Positions 11,215 to 20,349 of a stretch of DNA of 64,000 nt are shown here, in pieces. The stretch spans positions 42,804-106,803 of the forward strand of contig CALVEG010000005.1 in NCBI GenBank assembly GCA_944326525.1, given 5' to 3'. Numbering within the stretch: position 1 is the first letter of the stretch; every line of letters begins with the position of its first letter. The stretch comes from Candidatus Gastranaerophilales bacterium (GTDB lineage: Bacteria > Cyanobacteriota > Vampirovibrionia > Gastranaerophilales > Gastranaerophilaceae). The translations under genes and the position numbers were made by a program. The notes below the pieces were generated by a model that worked only from the letters and a program-made list of their open reading frames with translations, was not told where the DNA came from and ran no database searches.

Positions 11215-11306
11215 TTTTTTTCTCCTGTTAATGTACGCATTTAATATTATTTAAAAATTGGTTAAAGGTCAAACTTATAGGATTTTTTCATACGTTTGAC
11301 TGATAT

Positions 11307-11340
11307 TTGAAAAATAATTTGTTCCTGATATAATCAGGTT
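11307..11340 (+). promoter_or_regulatory. Promoter of prfA placing +1 at the start codon
   Basis: TTGAAA (11307-11312), 16-bp spacer, TATAAT (11329-11334), then exactly 6 nt to the ATG at 11341. No Shine-Dalgarno is present, so a leaderless mRNA is predicted. Confidence 0.65.
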
Positions 11341-12423
11341 ATGAAAGATATGTTAGATAAAATTTTACAGATAGAAAAGAAGTACAACGAGTTAGGTGTA
11401 ACGTTGTCAGATCCTGCTGTAATACAAGATTATAACAGATTTAGAGACCTTTCAAAACAGCGTAAATCAATGGAAGAAACTGTTAATCTGTATTATGACT
11501 GGAAAAAAGCAGTAGATGCAATAGCCGAAGCAAAAGAAATGATAAAGTCCGAGCACGATGAGGAAATGAAATCGTTTTTAAAAGCTGAAATGGAAGAAAA
11601 TGAGGCAAAGCTTCCTGAGTATGAAGAACGGATGAAAATACTTTTACTTCCTCGAGATCCGATGGATGACAAAGACATTATGTTAGAAATCCGCGGCGGA
11701 GCCGGAGGAGATGAGGCAAACATTTTCGCAGGCGATTTAGCGAGAATGTATATGCGTTATGCGGATAAAAAGGGCTGGCAGACGCAGGTTTTATCCAAGA
11801 CTGAATGTGAGGCTGGCGGAGTTTCCGAAATTATTATTTCAATAAAAGGTGATGCCGTATATTCTCAACTTAAATACGAATCTGGCGTTCATAGAGTTCA
11901 GAGAGTTCCTGCAACGGAATCTCAAGGCCGAGTACATACTTCAACCGCAACTGTCGCTGTAATGCCGGAAGTTGATGACGTTGAAGTTGAACTTAATATG
12001 AATGACATAGAAATAACAACAGCTCGTTCAGGCGGTGCCGGCGGGCAAAACGTAAACAAAGTAGAAACAGCAGCCAGAGTATTTCATAAACCAACAGGCA
12101 TAATGATTTTCTGTACAGAAGAACGATCACAGCTTCAAAACAAAGAACGTGCATTGCAGATTTTGAAAGCAAAGCTTTATGATATGGAAGTGCAGAAGCA
12201 AATGCAGGAAATTACCGATCTTCGTCGTTCACAGGTTGGCACAGGCGACAGAAGTGAGCGAATAAGAACGTATAACTTCCCGCAAGGCCGTTTAACTGAC
12301 CACAGATTAAATCACAACTTAAATGTCTGGACGGTAATAGACGGAGATCTGGACGAGCTTATAAAACTTTTAATGGAATATGACCAGAAATTAAAACTGG
12401 AAAAGTTAGCAGAGGTGAATTAG
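11341..12423 (+). CDS. prfA: Peptide chain release factor 1
   Basis: Class I release factor that reads UAA/UAG and triggers peptidyl-tRNA hydrolysis. The 360-aa product has the typical N-terminal helical domain, the catalytic GGQ at residues 234-236 in [13 protein letters not shown], and the C-terminal [13 protein letters not shown] signature. No ribosome-binding site precedes the ATG. The -10 hexamer ends 6 nt before it, so translation from a leaderless transcript is likely. A second in-frame ATG three codons on also lacks a Shine-Dalgarno. It heads an operon with ylxR, infB, rbfA and truB; ylxR overlaps its stop codon by one base. The prmC methyltransferase often found next to prfA is not adjacent. 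Confidence 0.97.
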   Translation: MKDMLDKILQIEKKYNELGVTLSDPAVIQDYNRFRDLSKQRKSMEETVNLYYDWKKAVDAIAEAKEMIKSEHDEEMKSFLKAEMEENEAKLPEYEERMKILLLPRDPMDDKDIMLEIRGGAGGDEANIFAGDLARMYMRYADKKGWQTQVLSKTECEAGGVSEIIISIKGDAVYSQLKYESGVHRVQRVPATESQGRVHTSTATVAVMPEVDDVEVELNMNDIEITTARSGGAGGQNVNKVETAARVFHKPTGIMIFCTEERSQLQNKERALQILKAKLYDMEVQKQMQEITDLRRSQVGTGDRSERIRTYNFPQGRLTDHRLNHNLNVWTVIDGDLDELIKLLMEYDQKLKLEKLAEVN

Positions 12424-12665
12424 TGACAGATAGAAAGTGCGCCGGATGCGGAGAAATTAAAAATCGAGAAGATTTGATAAAAATCACCAGACAACATTCC
12501 GGCGGTATAGCTATCAACCCTGATTCCAAAGTATTTGGCAGATCGGTATATCTTTGCTATAATAAATTGTGTATAGAGAATGCTTTTAAGAAAGATAAAA
12601 TATCAAAAGCTTTAAAAGCCTCTGTACCTGCAGAACTGAAAGGGAAATTAATAAATGAGTTTTGA
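12423..12665 (+). CDS. ylxR: YlxR/DUF448 RNA-binding protein (RnpM family)
   Basis: 80-aa basic protein. It contains CAGCGEIKNREDLIK, the start of the YlxR fold (a nucleic-acid-binding protein recently connected with RNase P in Firmicutes), and the conserved GRSVYLCYNKLCIENAFKK segment. The start is GTG, sharing its G with the last base of the prfA stop codon, and the preceding prfA end supplies AGAGG as a coupled ribosome-binding site. It overlaps infB by 11 nt. In most bacteria this gene sits between nusA and infB; here prfA takes the place of nusA. Confidence 0.92.
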   Translation: MTDRKCAGCGEIKNREDLIKITRQHSGGIAINPDSKVFGRSVYLCYNKLCIENAFKKDKISKALKASVPAELKGKLINEF

Positions 12666-15177
12666 AACCAAAAGAATAAATGAAATAGCAAAAGAATTAA
12701 ATATGACAAGCAAGGAAATTATAGAAAAGCTTGCAGCGATGAATATTACAGGGAAAACTCATTCAAGCACTTTGACACCGGATCAAGAACGGAGATTAAA
12801 GGAATTTATAAATTCAGGTTCAGAAAAACCGGCTAAAAAGCCGAAAGCATTTGTTGTGAAAAAAGCTAAGAATACCGAAGCTCCTGCAGAAGTAGAGGTT
12901 GTGGAAGTTGAGTCGCCGACAAAAGAAAAAGAGCCAGAGAAGAAGGAAGAACCGGTAAAGCGTCCGCAAATAGAGGTTGTAAAGCCAAAGAGCAGATTAG
13001 AAATTGTTCGAAGAGCTCCGCAGGCTCCAGCAAATGGTTCAGCAAAAGCTTCAGAGGGTAAAAAGTTTCCTCCGCGTCCGGAGCGTGGAGAAAGACCTGA
13101 AAGAGGCAAAAGACCATTTGGTTCTCAAGGTTCAAAAGAAAATGATAAATCAAAAGATTTTAAAAAGTCAGAAAGACCAGAATCAGGCGAAAGAAAACCT
13201 ATTCAACGCCATATAATTTCGCAAGAGATATACGAAAATAAGTCACCAGGCAGAAGAAGAAGCGATAACAAACGTAAAGAGAAAGATTTCAACTCTAAAA
13301 AAGAAGAGCAAGAAAGAATTTCACTTGAAAAAGCAGCAGCTCAAAAGCATAAAAAGCGTGTTCATAAAGAAGAAGAACAAGAAGCTGTAACTCAAATAGT
13401 TGTAGATAGAGCAATGACAATAAGCGAGTTAGCTGAAAAAATACAAAAGACACCTGCCGAGATAGTAAAATTTTTAATGTTTCAAGGCATAATGGCGACA
13501 GTAAACCAACTTATAGACGTAGATGTAATCAAGAAGGTCTGTGCCGAATATAACTTAGAAGTTTTGGAAGAAGACTTAGAAGCTTATATGGAAGAAGAGT
13601 TGGAGAAAGAAGAAAAGCAAAAGGCTCTATCAGAAGTTGACAAAAAACTTTTGAAGCGCCGAGCACCAGTCGTAAGTATTATGGGACATGTAGACCATGG
13701 TAAAACAACGTTATTAGATAGTATACGAGCATCAAAACACAAAATAGTAGCGACAGAAGTTGGTGGAATTACACAGTCAATTGGTGCTTATACTGTTTAT
13801 CTTGATAACAGTAACGAAAAGAAGATTGTTTTTGTAGACACCCCAGGTCACGAAGCCTTCACAGAAATGAGGGCAAGAGGTGCAAAAGCAACAGATATTG
13901 CGATTTTGGTAGTAGCAGCTGATGATGGAATAATGCCGCAGACTATAGAAGCGATTAACCACGCAAAAGCAGCAGATGTACCGATTATAGTTGCTGTAAA
14001 CAAGATTGATAAACCTGATGCTAATCCAGATAAGATTCTTCAGCAATTGACCGAACACGGGCTGGTACCTGAAGAATGGGGTGGAGATACTATTACAGTA
14101 AAAGTTTCAGCACTTCAAGGATTAGGTATTGATGAACTTCTTGAATATATACTTTTGGTAGCTGAAATTCAAGATTTAAAAGCAAATCCAAAAGCAGAAG
14201 CTACAGGGGTTGTAATAGAGGCAAACCTAGATAAGGGTAAAGGTCCTGTTGCAACACTATTAGTTCAAAATGGTACATTGCGAGTAGGAAATTGTATTGT
14301 TGTAGGAACAGCATGCGGGCGTGTTAGAGCGTTACTTTCAGATAGCGGAGAAAGAATTACCAAGGCAGAGCCGTCTACTCCTGTAGAGGTATTAGGATTA
14401 ACAGAAGTTCCGCAGGCAGGTGATCATTTCGAAGTAGTCAAAAACGAAAAAGAGATGAAATCAATTGTTGAAAAACGCAAAGAAAAAGAACGTGATAAGC
14501 GTCTTGATGCAATGTTGCCGGCGCACATTCGCCGTGAGGCAGTAGCAGGAGAAGATGATATTCCGCAGTTGAACTTGATAATAAAAGCAAATACTCACGG
14601 TTCAGCGGAAGCTGTTTCGCAAGCAATTGCACAGTTGGATTCAAAAGAAATCAAAACAAAGATTATACACGTAGGCGTAGGTGATATATCAGAGGCCGAT
14701 GTAATGCTGGCTTCAGCGTCAAACGCATTAATCTTAGGATTTACCGTAAAAGAAGATAGTAATGCGCTTGCAGCAGCAGAAAAAGAAGGCGTTACGATTA
14801 AGAAATACGATATTATTTATCAAATTTTAGAAGATATTGAAAAGACAATGCTTTCATTACTTGAACCTGAAGTTAAGGAAGTTGAACTAGGAAAAGCAGA
14901 AGTCAGACAGATATTTACAATAGGAAAAACTACAAGAATTGCCGGTTGCTATGTTACAGAGGGTAAAATAGTCAGAAGCAAAGATGCAGTTTTATACCGT
15001 GGCGGAAAAGAAATATACAGAGGTGCAATTGATCAGCTTAAACGTTTCAAGGATGATGTAAAAGAAGTTGCACAAGGTTTTGAATGCGGTATATCTTTTG
15101 CAAAATGGAATGATATCGAAGTCGGTGATATTATAGAAGTTTCTACAAAAGAAGAAGTTCAAAGACAAAGTTTGTAG
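12655..15177 (+). CDS. infB: Translation initiation factor IF-2
   Basis: GTPase that brings fMet-tRNA to the 30S subunit and promotes subunit joining. The 840-aa protein has an IF2_N helical subdomain (residues 1-50), a long Lys/Glu/Pro-rich low-complexity linker (about 50-230), a second IF2_N-like segment (about 255-305, [20 protein letters not shown]), and the G domain with G1 GHVDHGKTT at 344-352, DTPGHEAF and NKIDKP. EF-Tu-like domain II and the C-terminal tRNA-binding domain follow. The start is supported by GAAAGGG about 9 nt upstream. It is translationally coupled to ylxR. Confidence 0.97.
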   Translation: MSFETKRINEIAKELNMTSKEIIEKLAAMNITGKTHSSTLTPDQERRLKEFINSGSEKPAKKPKAFVVKKAKNTEAPAEVEVVEVESPTKEKEPEKKEEPVKRPQIEVVKPKSRLEIVRRAPQAPANGSAKASEGKKFPPRPERGERPERGKRPFGSQGSKENDKSKDFKKSERPESGERKPIQRHIISQEIYENKSPGRRRSDNKRKEKDFNSKKEEQERISLEKAAAQKHKKRVHKEEEQEAVTQIVVDRAMTISELAEKIQKTPAEIVKFLMFQGIMATVNQLIDVDVIKKVCAEYNLEVLEEDLEAYMEEELEKEEKQKALSEVDKKLLKRRAPVVSIMGHVDHGKTTLLDSIRASKHKIVATEVGGITQSIGAYTVYLDNSNEKKIVFVDTPGHEAFTEMRARGAKATDIAILVVAADDGIMPQTIEAINHAKAADVPIIVAVNKIDKPDANPDKILQQLTEHGLVPEEWGGDTITVKVSALQGLGIDELLEYILLVAEIQDLKANPKAEATGVVIEANLDKGKGPVATLLVQNGTLRVGNCIVVGTACGRVRALLSDSGERITKAEPSTPVEVLGLTEVPQAGDHFEVVKNEKEMKSIVEKRKEKERDKRLDAMLPAHIRREAVAGEDDIPQLNLIIKANTHGSAEAVSQAIAQLDSKEIKTKIIHVGVGDISEADVMLASASNALILGFTVKEDSNALAAAEKEGVTIKKYDIIYQILEDIEKTMLSLLEPEVKEVELGKAEVRQIFTIGKTTRIAGCYVTEGKIVRSKDAVLYRGGKEIYRGAIDQLKRFKDDVKEVAQGFECGISFAKWNDIEVGDIIEVSTKEEVQRQSL

Positions 15178-15217
15178 TTTAGCCCTTTCGTAATCAACAG
15201 AATTAAAGGAAATCAAA

Positions 15218-15562
15218 ATGACATTAAGAAACGAACGAGTTAGGAAAGAATTAATGAGAGATATTTCGGATATCTTAAGAAAAGAAATTCGAGGTCTTGC
15301 AGGTGTAGTATCAGTTTTAGACGTAGAAGTTTCTCATGACAATTCTTTTGCAAAAGTCATATATAGTGTCTTAGGCAGTCCTGAGCAGGTTGAAAAGACA
15401 AAAGAAATTATAGAAAAAAGCACCCCAAAAGTAAGGTTTGAAGTTGGAAAAAAAATTCGTCTTCGCCTGACTCCTGAGTTGAAATTCGTATATACTGATT
15501 CATTGGAAAAAGGTTCAAGGGTTAGCGAGATAATAGATAAAATTTCAAGAGGGGAACTTTAG
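15218..15562 (+). CDS. rbfA: Ribosome-binding factor A
   Basis: Late 30S maturation factor that binds near helix 1 of 16S rRNA. The 114-aa product has the KH-like RbfA pattern: RVRKELMRDISDILRKEI at the start, then the strands VSVLDVEVSHDNSFAKVIYS, and the C-terminal IRLRLTPELKFVYTDSLEKG segment. A clear AAAGGAAATC ribosome-binding site precedes the ATG. It lies between infB and truB, as in many bacteria. Confidence 0.96.
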   Translation: MTLRNERVRKELMRDISDILRKEIRGLAGVVSVLDVEVSHDNSFAKVIYSVLGSPEQVEKTKEIIEKSTPKVRFEVGKKIRLRLTPELKFVYTDSLEKGSRVSEIIDKISRGEL

Positions 15563-15564
15563 TT

Positions 15565-16485
15565 TTGGTAAAAGCTGATTGTGGCTCAAGTGTTACAAGC
15601 AATGCGGCAATAAAAAAAGATTTTGGTATTTTAGGGTTTTTAAATATAAGAAAACCGGTAGGAATGACCTCTCATGATGTTGTTTATAAAATCAGAAAAG
15701 CATCCGGAATAAAGCAAGTTGGGCATACAGGAACATTGGATCCTTTTGCGGAAGGAGTTTTACCTGTTTGCATCGGGAAAGCGACAAGGCTTATTGAATA
15801 TTTGGATGACGACAAAGAATACCTTGCTGTTGTAAAATTTGGAATTGAAACTGATACTTATGATTTAGATGGAAATATTATTTCTGTCTCAGATAAAAAA
15901 ATAACTAAGTCGGAGTTGGAGCGAATTTTACCTGAATTCAGGGGTGAAATTCTGCAAACTCCTCCGATGTTTTCTGCGATAAAAGTTAAAGGGAAAAAGT
16001 TATACGAATACGCAAGAGAGGGAAAGCAGATTGAAGTTGAGGCCAGAAAAGTTTTTATTGAAAAACTTGAATTGAATAGTTTTGACTCGGAAAAACAAGA
16101 GGCCGAAATTGTTGTAAAATGTTCAAAAGGTACATATATCCGTTCAATTGCGCATGATATAGGCGCGAAATTATTAGTTGGCGGGCATCTTGTAAAATTA
16201 ACAAGAACAAAAGCAGGAAAATTTAATATAGAAAATTCTGTAGATTTAGACAATTTTCAAAGTATTTCAGATGTAAAAAAATATCTTATAAATCCTCTTG
16301 AAATGTTGGATTATCCTAAGGTAAAAGTTGATGTCACAGAAAACGAGAAGATTTCGCATGGAAACCCGATACATAATAAGAATGATATTTCAACGGGTCA
16401 AGTTGTAATTTTAATTTATAATGATATAATAAGTGCAGTCGGAGTAACCGATGGAGATAAAATCTTAATTAAGAAAGTATTTTAG
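15565..16485 (+). CDS. truB: tRNA pseudouridine-55 synthase TruB
   Basis: Isomerises U55 in the T loop of tRNAs. The 306-aa product contains GFLNIRKPVGMTSHDVV and the catalytic motif GHTGTLDPFAEGVL with Asp59, followed by the CSKGTYIRSIAHDIG segment. The TTG start at 15565 gives a 27-residue N-terminal extension compared with short family members. It is preferred because AGGGGAAC ends 8 nt before it and no ATG or GTG occurs before the conserved core. It starts 2 nt after the rbfA stop. Confidence 0.93.
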   Translation: MVKADCGSSVTSNAAIKKDFGILGFLNIRKPVGMTSHDVVYKIRKASGIKQVGHTGTLDPFAEGVLPVCIGKATRLIEYLDDDKEYLAVVKFGIETDTYDLDGNIISVSDKKITKSELERILPEFRGEILQTPPMFSAIKVKGKKLYEYAREGKQIEVEARKVFIEKLELNSFDSEKQEAEIVVKCSKGTYIRSIAHDIGAKLLVGGHLVKLTRTKAGKFNIENSVDLDNFQSISDVKKYLINPLEMLDYPKVKVDVTENEKISHGNPIHNKNDISTGQVVILIYNDIISAVGVTDGDKILIKKVF

Positions 16486-16489
16486 AAAA

Positions 16490-17389
16490 ATGAAAAAGCA
16501 AATTTGCGTTTTAGCAGCAATAATGTTCGGGTTGTCCGGAGGGTTTAATACAGTACAGGCACAGCAAACTGAAGGTTTTAGATGTGTTGCGCCTTACGAT
16601 TTATCAAGCGGATTTTCAAGTACTTTAAGCCGAATAAGCGGAGCGAATTTTTTAGGCAGCAAAATAGCTGAACATATATTAAAGTCACAAGTTACTAAGA
16701 ATGCGGACGGTAAATTTACTGTTGGCGTAAAATCATATAGTGTAGCCGACTTGAAAGCCGGCAGGTTTAAGTCAATGGAAATTCACGGTAAAAATGTTGA
16801 AGCAGACGGTGTATATTTTAGTACAATGGATATTTCAACCCTTTGTGATTTTAACTATATAGTATATGATGAAAAGAATTCAACAGCTGTATTTAAAGAA
16901 GATTTTCCGATGAGTTTTGCAGTAACTTTGTCAGAGGAAGATCTTAACAAAACAATGAAAGCTGCTGGATACTTTGATATGATAGAGAAGGTTAACAATT
17001 TTGGAAAATCAATTTCTCTATTTAATATTGAATCAACACAGGCAAAAATTAGAAACAATAAATTCGTATATGTTTTTAATTTGAATGTGCCAGCTCTAAG
17101 TTTTCTTTCAGGTAAAGGTTCAAGATTGGAAGTAGCATTGATAACCGACTTAAAAGTAGAAGATGGTGAAGTTCTTTTAGACAATCCTCAGTTTGTGAAT
17201 TCTTATGTAAAGGTGGATTTAGGAAGTCTTACAAAGGTATTCAATTATCTTGATCCATTGGATTATTCATTAAAAGTTATGGAAAACAAAGATGCAGATT
17301 TGCAAGTAAGAAACGTAAATATAATAAATGACAAAATAAATATCTCGGGTACAATAAACATACCTAAAGATAAACTTACACAACTATAA
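16490..17389 (+). CDS. Secreted LmeA-like (DUF2993) protein
   Basis: 299-aa protein with a clear signal peptide (MKKQICVLAAIMFGLSGGFNTVQA, probable cleavage after VQA). A beta-rich body matches the DUF2993/LmeA pattern: FKSMEIHGKNVEADGVYFSTMD, then FAVTLSEEDLNKTM, and later repeats of strands with VEDGEVLLDNP. DUF2993 proteins are common in Cyanobacteria and Actinobacteria and are thought to act on or transport lipids in the envelope. It has no separate Shine-Dalgarno and begins 4 nt after truB, so it is probably translated by coupling. Confidence 0.7.
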   Translation: MKKQICVLAAIMFGLSGGFNTVQAQQTEGFRCVAPYDLSSGFSSTLSRISGANFLGSKIAEHILKSQVTKNADGKFTVGVKSYSVADLKAGRFKSMEIHGKNVEADGVYFSTMDISTLCDFNYIVYDEKNSTAVFKEDFPMSFAVTLSEEDLNKTMKAAGYFDMIEKVNNFGKSISLFNIESTQAKIRNNKFVYVFNLNVPALSFLSGKGSRLEVALITDLKVEDGEVLLDNPQFVNSYVKVDLGSLTKVFNYLDPLDYSLKVMENKDADLQVRNVNIINDKINISGTINIPKDKLTQL

Positions 17390-17399
17390 GGAATGATAT

Positions 17400-18044
17400 A
17401 TGGGAAGACGCAAGAAGAAAAATAATACAGTAAATAATATAAAAATATTTTTCATAGGTATTATCTTGACGGCGCTTGTGGCCTGCGGGGTTTATTTTGG
17501 ATTGCAATATTGGACACCTGGAGATGAGATAGTAGATATTCCGGATAAGAAGGAAGTTCAAGTTCCACCAGAAGATGTTCCAACACCTCCGGAGCAGAAG
17601 CAGCCTGAACCACCAAAACAAGAGGAATATGTAAATATATTTTTCATTGGAAAAAATGAGAATAATGAAGAGGTTTATAGAGCAGTAAAACGTGTTTATA
17701 ATCCTGAAGTTGACGGATCAAAAGTAAAATATGCAGTAACAAGTCTTGTCCTAGGTCCAAAACCCGGAGAAAAAGCAGGCGGTGTATATTCAGAAATTCC
17801 TGCGGATACAAGGATAATAAGTATAACAGAGAAGCCTGATAAAGTAATAATAGATCTTTCATCAGCTTTTGCAACAGGCGGTGGAACGGAAAGTGTTTAT
17901 AAAAGGTTATTCCAGTTAATAAAAACAGCAAAACGTAACACTTCAAAAGCGGTATTTTTATATATAAACGGTCAACAGGCAGATGTAATCGGAGGCGACG
18001 GCATAATGATTACACAACCTTTGACAGAAAATTCATTGGACTAG
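17400..18044 (+). CDS. Membrane-anchored GerMN-domain protein
   Basis: 214-aa protein. Basic N-terminus, one transmembrane helix (about residues 14-32), a Pro/Glu/Gln-rich spacer (about 45-75), then a GerMN domain (about 78-205) with YAVTSLVLGPKPGEKAGG and PDKVIIDLSSAFATGGG. GerMN domains occur in spore germination protein GerM but also widely in non-spore-formers, often with peptidoglycan or lipoprotein functions. Its neighbour upstream is also an envelope protein. AAGGA precedes the ATG by 7 nt. A function in germination is not implied. Confidence 0.8.
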   Translation: MGRRKKKNNTVNNIKIFFIGIILTALVACGVYFGLQYWTPGDEIVDIPDKKEVQVPPEDVPTPPEQKQPEPPKQEEYVNIFFIGKNENNEEVYRAVKRVYNPEVDGSKVKYAVTSLVLGPKPGEKAGGVYSEIPADTRIISITEKPDKVIIDLSSAFATGGGTESVYKRLFQLIKTAKRNTSKAVFLYINGQQADVIGGDGIMITQPLTENSLD

Positions 18045-18047
18045 AAA

Positions 18048-18314
18048 ATGGAAAAAGATATAGATTATTACCTTAACCTTGATTGGACTCTTATAGAAGG
18101 TGAGGACTTGGATTTTGAGGGGAATCCTTACCATTATATAATGATAGAAGAAATCCCAAGTTTTTGCTTTTGTGCTAAAACCATAGAAAAAGCAAGAGAG
18201 AATTACAAGAAACAATTAAAACTAACGTTAACGGTAATGTTAGAGTCAGATGAAACAATAAGAGAACCAGGCGAAGGCGATGGAGAACCCGATTGGGAAA
18301 GCCTTTGTCCATAA
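18048..18314 (+). CDS. HicB-like small protein without a HicA partner
   Basis: 88-aa acidic protein. The segment NPYHYIMIEEIPSFCFCAKTI followed by EKARENYKKQLKLTLTVML has the strand-strand-helix pattern of the HicB partial RNase-H-like fold. The tail, TIREPGEGDGEPDWESLCP, is acidic. No HicA-type mRNA interferase gene is adjacent and there is no C-terminal DNA-binding domain, so it is an orphan antitoxin-like or unrelated regulatory protein. It begins 3 nt after the GerMN gene, at the end of the operon. Confidence 0.55.
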   Translation: MEKDIDYYLNLDWTLIEGEDLDFEGNPYHYIMIEEIPSFCFCAKTIEKARENYKKQLKLTLTVMLESDETIREPGEGDGEPDWESLCP

Positions 18315-18323
18315 TTTTCAAAA

Positions 18324-19451
18324 TTAATTGTTATAAGTTTCAGCATATTTAGGGTTAACAGCAAGCCACTTGAATGCTTGGGAGTCGGATTGAGGAATAT
18401 CTATAACAAAAGTTCCGCCGTATCTTCCGCGTGAAAATGTCAGATAGCCTTCAGCAGCCAAGTTTTTAAATGCTTTTCTGATAGTATTCGGGCTTAAATC
18501 TAAAGCTTTTGAAAGTGCCATTATGGATGGTAGTCTGTCACCGATTGAATAATTTTCACTTATCATTTTTTTAATCTGATTTTGCGTTCTTTCGTAATAG
18601 TAAAAAGCCGTGTCTTGAGCTTTAGCAAAGATAGAGGTTTCAACTCCGATATTTACTGTTTTGTCACCGGGCATTTTGATAACTGAAGTTCCGTATCTTC
18701 CGCGTCTTGGGAGAAGAATCCCTTCGTTAATCAGATTTTGTAAAGCGTCATGAATTGTTTTTATACTTACATTGAATAATTTTGCAAGCTTGCCGTGAGG
18801 AGGAAGTTTATCTCCTTGTCGAAGGTTTGTTGTTATGTAATTTTTTAAATCATTTTCAACTTTTTCAACTAATGTTTCGGTTTCCAAAGGTTTTTTTTGA
18901 GTTGAAAAATTGTTTGATTTAACAACCCATCCGGAATCTTGCGAGTTTTTGTATCTGCGTTCCAGAATCCCCTCTGTGCATAATTTTTCAAGAGCAAGTC
19001 TTGTTGTATTAAATGATATTGAAATTTCATTTGCAATATTTCTTGAAGACGGTAAAATTGAACCGCATTTGAATTTTTTACTTTTAATGTATTTTTTAAT
19101 TTCTTCGATAGCGGATTCTCTTTTAGATGTCAATTTTCTTATTTTAGGTTCAGAGTTTTTATATTTAATAATGGTGCCTATGCATTGTTTAGATTCTAAA
19201 TAACCCAAATCTTCAACAATTCTTAAAGCATTTTGGATTGTTCCAACGCTTACGCCAAGAAGAAATGCCATATCGGGTTTTGCAGGAAGAAGCGAGCCTG
19301 ATTTGATTTTTCCGGAGTTCAATCCTTGTTCTATAAAATTTGCAAGCCATTCTGCAATCGCAGTTGCTTTTGATTTTTCAATATTTTTTAGCTCAGGTAA
19401 ACTTCCTGCAAGTTCAACTGTACTAATCTGTTTAAGCTTGTTTTTTTGCAT
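18324..19451 (-). CDS. Regulator built of four tandem GntR-type winged-helix domains
   Basis: 375-aa protein in which four GntR-like winged helices can be read in series, each with the G-x-x-LP...A..L..S..T...A...L...G.L pattern: about residues 30-96 (GSLLPAKPDMAFLLGVSVGT), 112-178 (GSILPSSRNIANEISISFNT), 195-262 (GDKLPPHGKLAKLFNVSIKT) and 285-352 (GDRLPSIMALSKALDLSPNT). Domains 3 and 4 share the wing RGRYGTSV / RGRYGGTF. No effector domain (FadR, HutC or MocR type) is visible, so the protein looks like a pure multi-site DNA binder. It converges on the HicB-like gene and is divergent from adk. Targets are unknown. Confidence 0.8.
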   Translation of the reverse strand: MQKNKLKQISTVELAGSLPELKNIEKSKATAIAEWLANFIEQGLNSGKIKSGSLLPAKPDMAFLLGVSVGTIQNALRIVEDLGYLESKQCIGTIIKYKNSEPKIRKLTSKRESAIEEIKKYIKSKKFKCGSILPSSRNIANEISISFNTTRLALEKLCTEGILERRYKNSQDSGWVVKSNNFSTQKKPLETETLVEKVENDLKNYITTNLRQGDKLPPHGKLAKLFNVSIKTIHDALQNLINEGILLPRRGRYGTSVIKMPGDKTVNIGVETSIFAKAQDTAFYYYERTQNQIKKMISENYSIGDRLPSIMALSKALDLSPNTIRKAFKNLAAEGYLTFSRGRYGGTFVIDIPQSDSQAFKWLAVNPKYAETYNN

Positions 19452-19552
19452 ACACTACCCTTTTAAATGATTTTAATGATACACTATTTATAAAAAAACA
19501 TCAAGGTATTTTTTGCGGTTTTTTAAAGAAATTTTTACAAATATATTAACCG

Positions 19553-19581
19553 TTGAAATCGCACTATTCTTGGTGTAGAAT
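19553..19581 (+). promoter_or_regulatory. Promoter of adk
   Basis: TTGAAA (19553-19558), 17-bp spacer, TAGAAT (19576-19581). The leader of about 30 nt contains GAGAG. Confidence 0.6.
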
Positions 19582-19618
19582 AATAGTGAATTTTACATAA
19601 GAGAGAAAAGAGTGAACT

Positions 19619-20278
19619 ATGAAAAAAGAACTTATTTTTTTAGGACCTCCGGCTTGCGGGAAGGGAACACAGACGAATAAATTAGCAGAATATTTAAATT
19701 TTCCACACGTAGATACAGGCTCTCTTTTAAGAAATGAAATTAAAAACAACACAGAAGCCGGTATCGAAGCAAAGAAGTTTATTGATAAAGGTCAGCTTGT
19801 ACCTGTAGATTTGGTTGCAAGAATTATCAAGAACAGACTTGCGCAAGAGGATTGCAAGGACGGATATATTTTAGATGGATATCCAAGAAGTGTAGAGCAG
19901 GCTGATAAGCTTGATATAATTAATAAAGAAATAAATTCAGACAACAATGATGTTGATTTTAGAGCAATTTATTTTGACATAGATACAAAAGTTTTAGTGG
20001 AAAGAATTGTAAACAGACGTTCTTGCCCAGTTTGCGGTGAAATTTATAACTTAGAATTCAAACCGCCTAAAAAAGAGGGTGTTTGTGATAAAGATGGCGC
20101 AGCTCTTGTTCAAAGAAAAGATGATACAAGAGAGGTTGCAGAATCTCGTTTTGAAACTTATTTTCATGAAACAGCACCTTTGATTGATTACTACAAAAAC
20201 AAAGGCGTGTTAAAAACAATTGACGCAAACGGAACGATTGATGAAGTTTGGGAAAGATTGTTGGATGTAATTAAGTAA
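19619..20278 (+). CDS. adk: Adenylate kinase
   Basis: Interconverts ATP + AMP and 2 ADP. The 219-aa long-form enzyme has the P loop GPPACGKGT at residues 9-17, the AMP-binding DTGSLLRNEIK, the DGYPRSVEQAD motif, and a LID domain with the zinc-knuckle start CPVCGEIY (Cys136, Cys139) and GVCDKDG. The P loop reads PPACGK where most enzymes have PPGAGK or PPGSGK. It is followed by map, a pairing familiar from the secY-adk-map cluster, but the ribosomal protein genes are not here. Confidence 0.96.
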   Translation: MKKELIFLGPPACGKGTQTNKLAEYLNFPHVDTGSLLRNEIKNNTEAGIEAKKFIDKGQLVPVDLVARIIKNRLAQEDCKDGYILDGYPRSVEQADKLDIINKEINSDNNDVDFRAIYFDIDTKVLVERIVNRRSCPVCGEIYNLEFKPPKKEGVCDKDGAALVQRKDDTREVAESRFETYFHETAPLIDYYKNKGVLKTIDANGTIDEVWERLLDVIK

Positions 20279-20349
20279 TTAAAAGAAATGAAAGGGGCTT
20301 GAGTTTTCGGCAATATAATTTAAGCAGAAGAAACAAGCTAAAAAGAAAG

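Noticed and set aside
11215..11340. yybP-ykoY manganese riboswitch upstream of the DUF475 gene
   Set aside because: The spacer to prfA is about 126 nt, AT-rich and without the conserved bulged loops; no terminator-antiterminator pair.
12783..13109. 108-aa open frame opposite the infB linker
   Set aside because: Arises from the repetitive Lys/Glu/Pro codons of the IF-2 linker read in reverse.
15858..16253. 131-aa open frame opposite truB
   Set aside because: Antisense shadow of truB; no supporting start signal or family resemblance.
20299..20349. TTG-initiated longer form of methionine aminopeptidase
   Set aside because: The AAAGGGG is only 1 nt from the TTG and the extra 17 residues are not part of the family.
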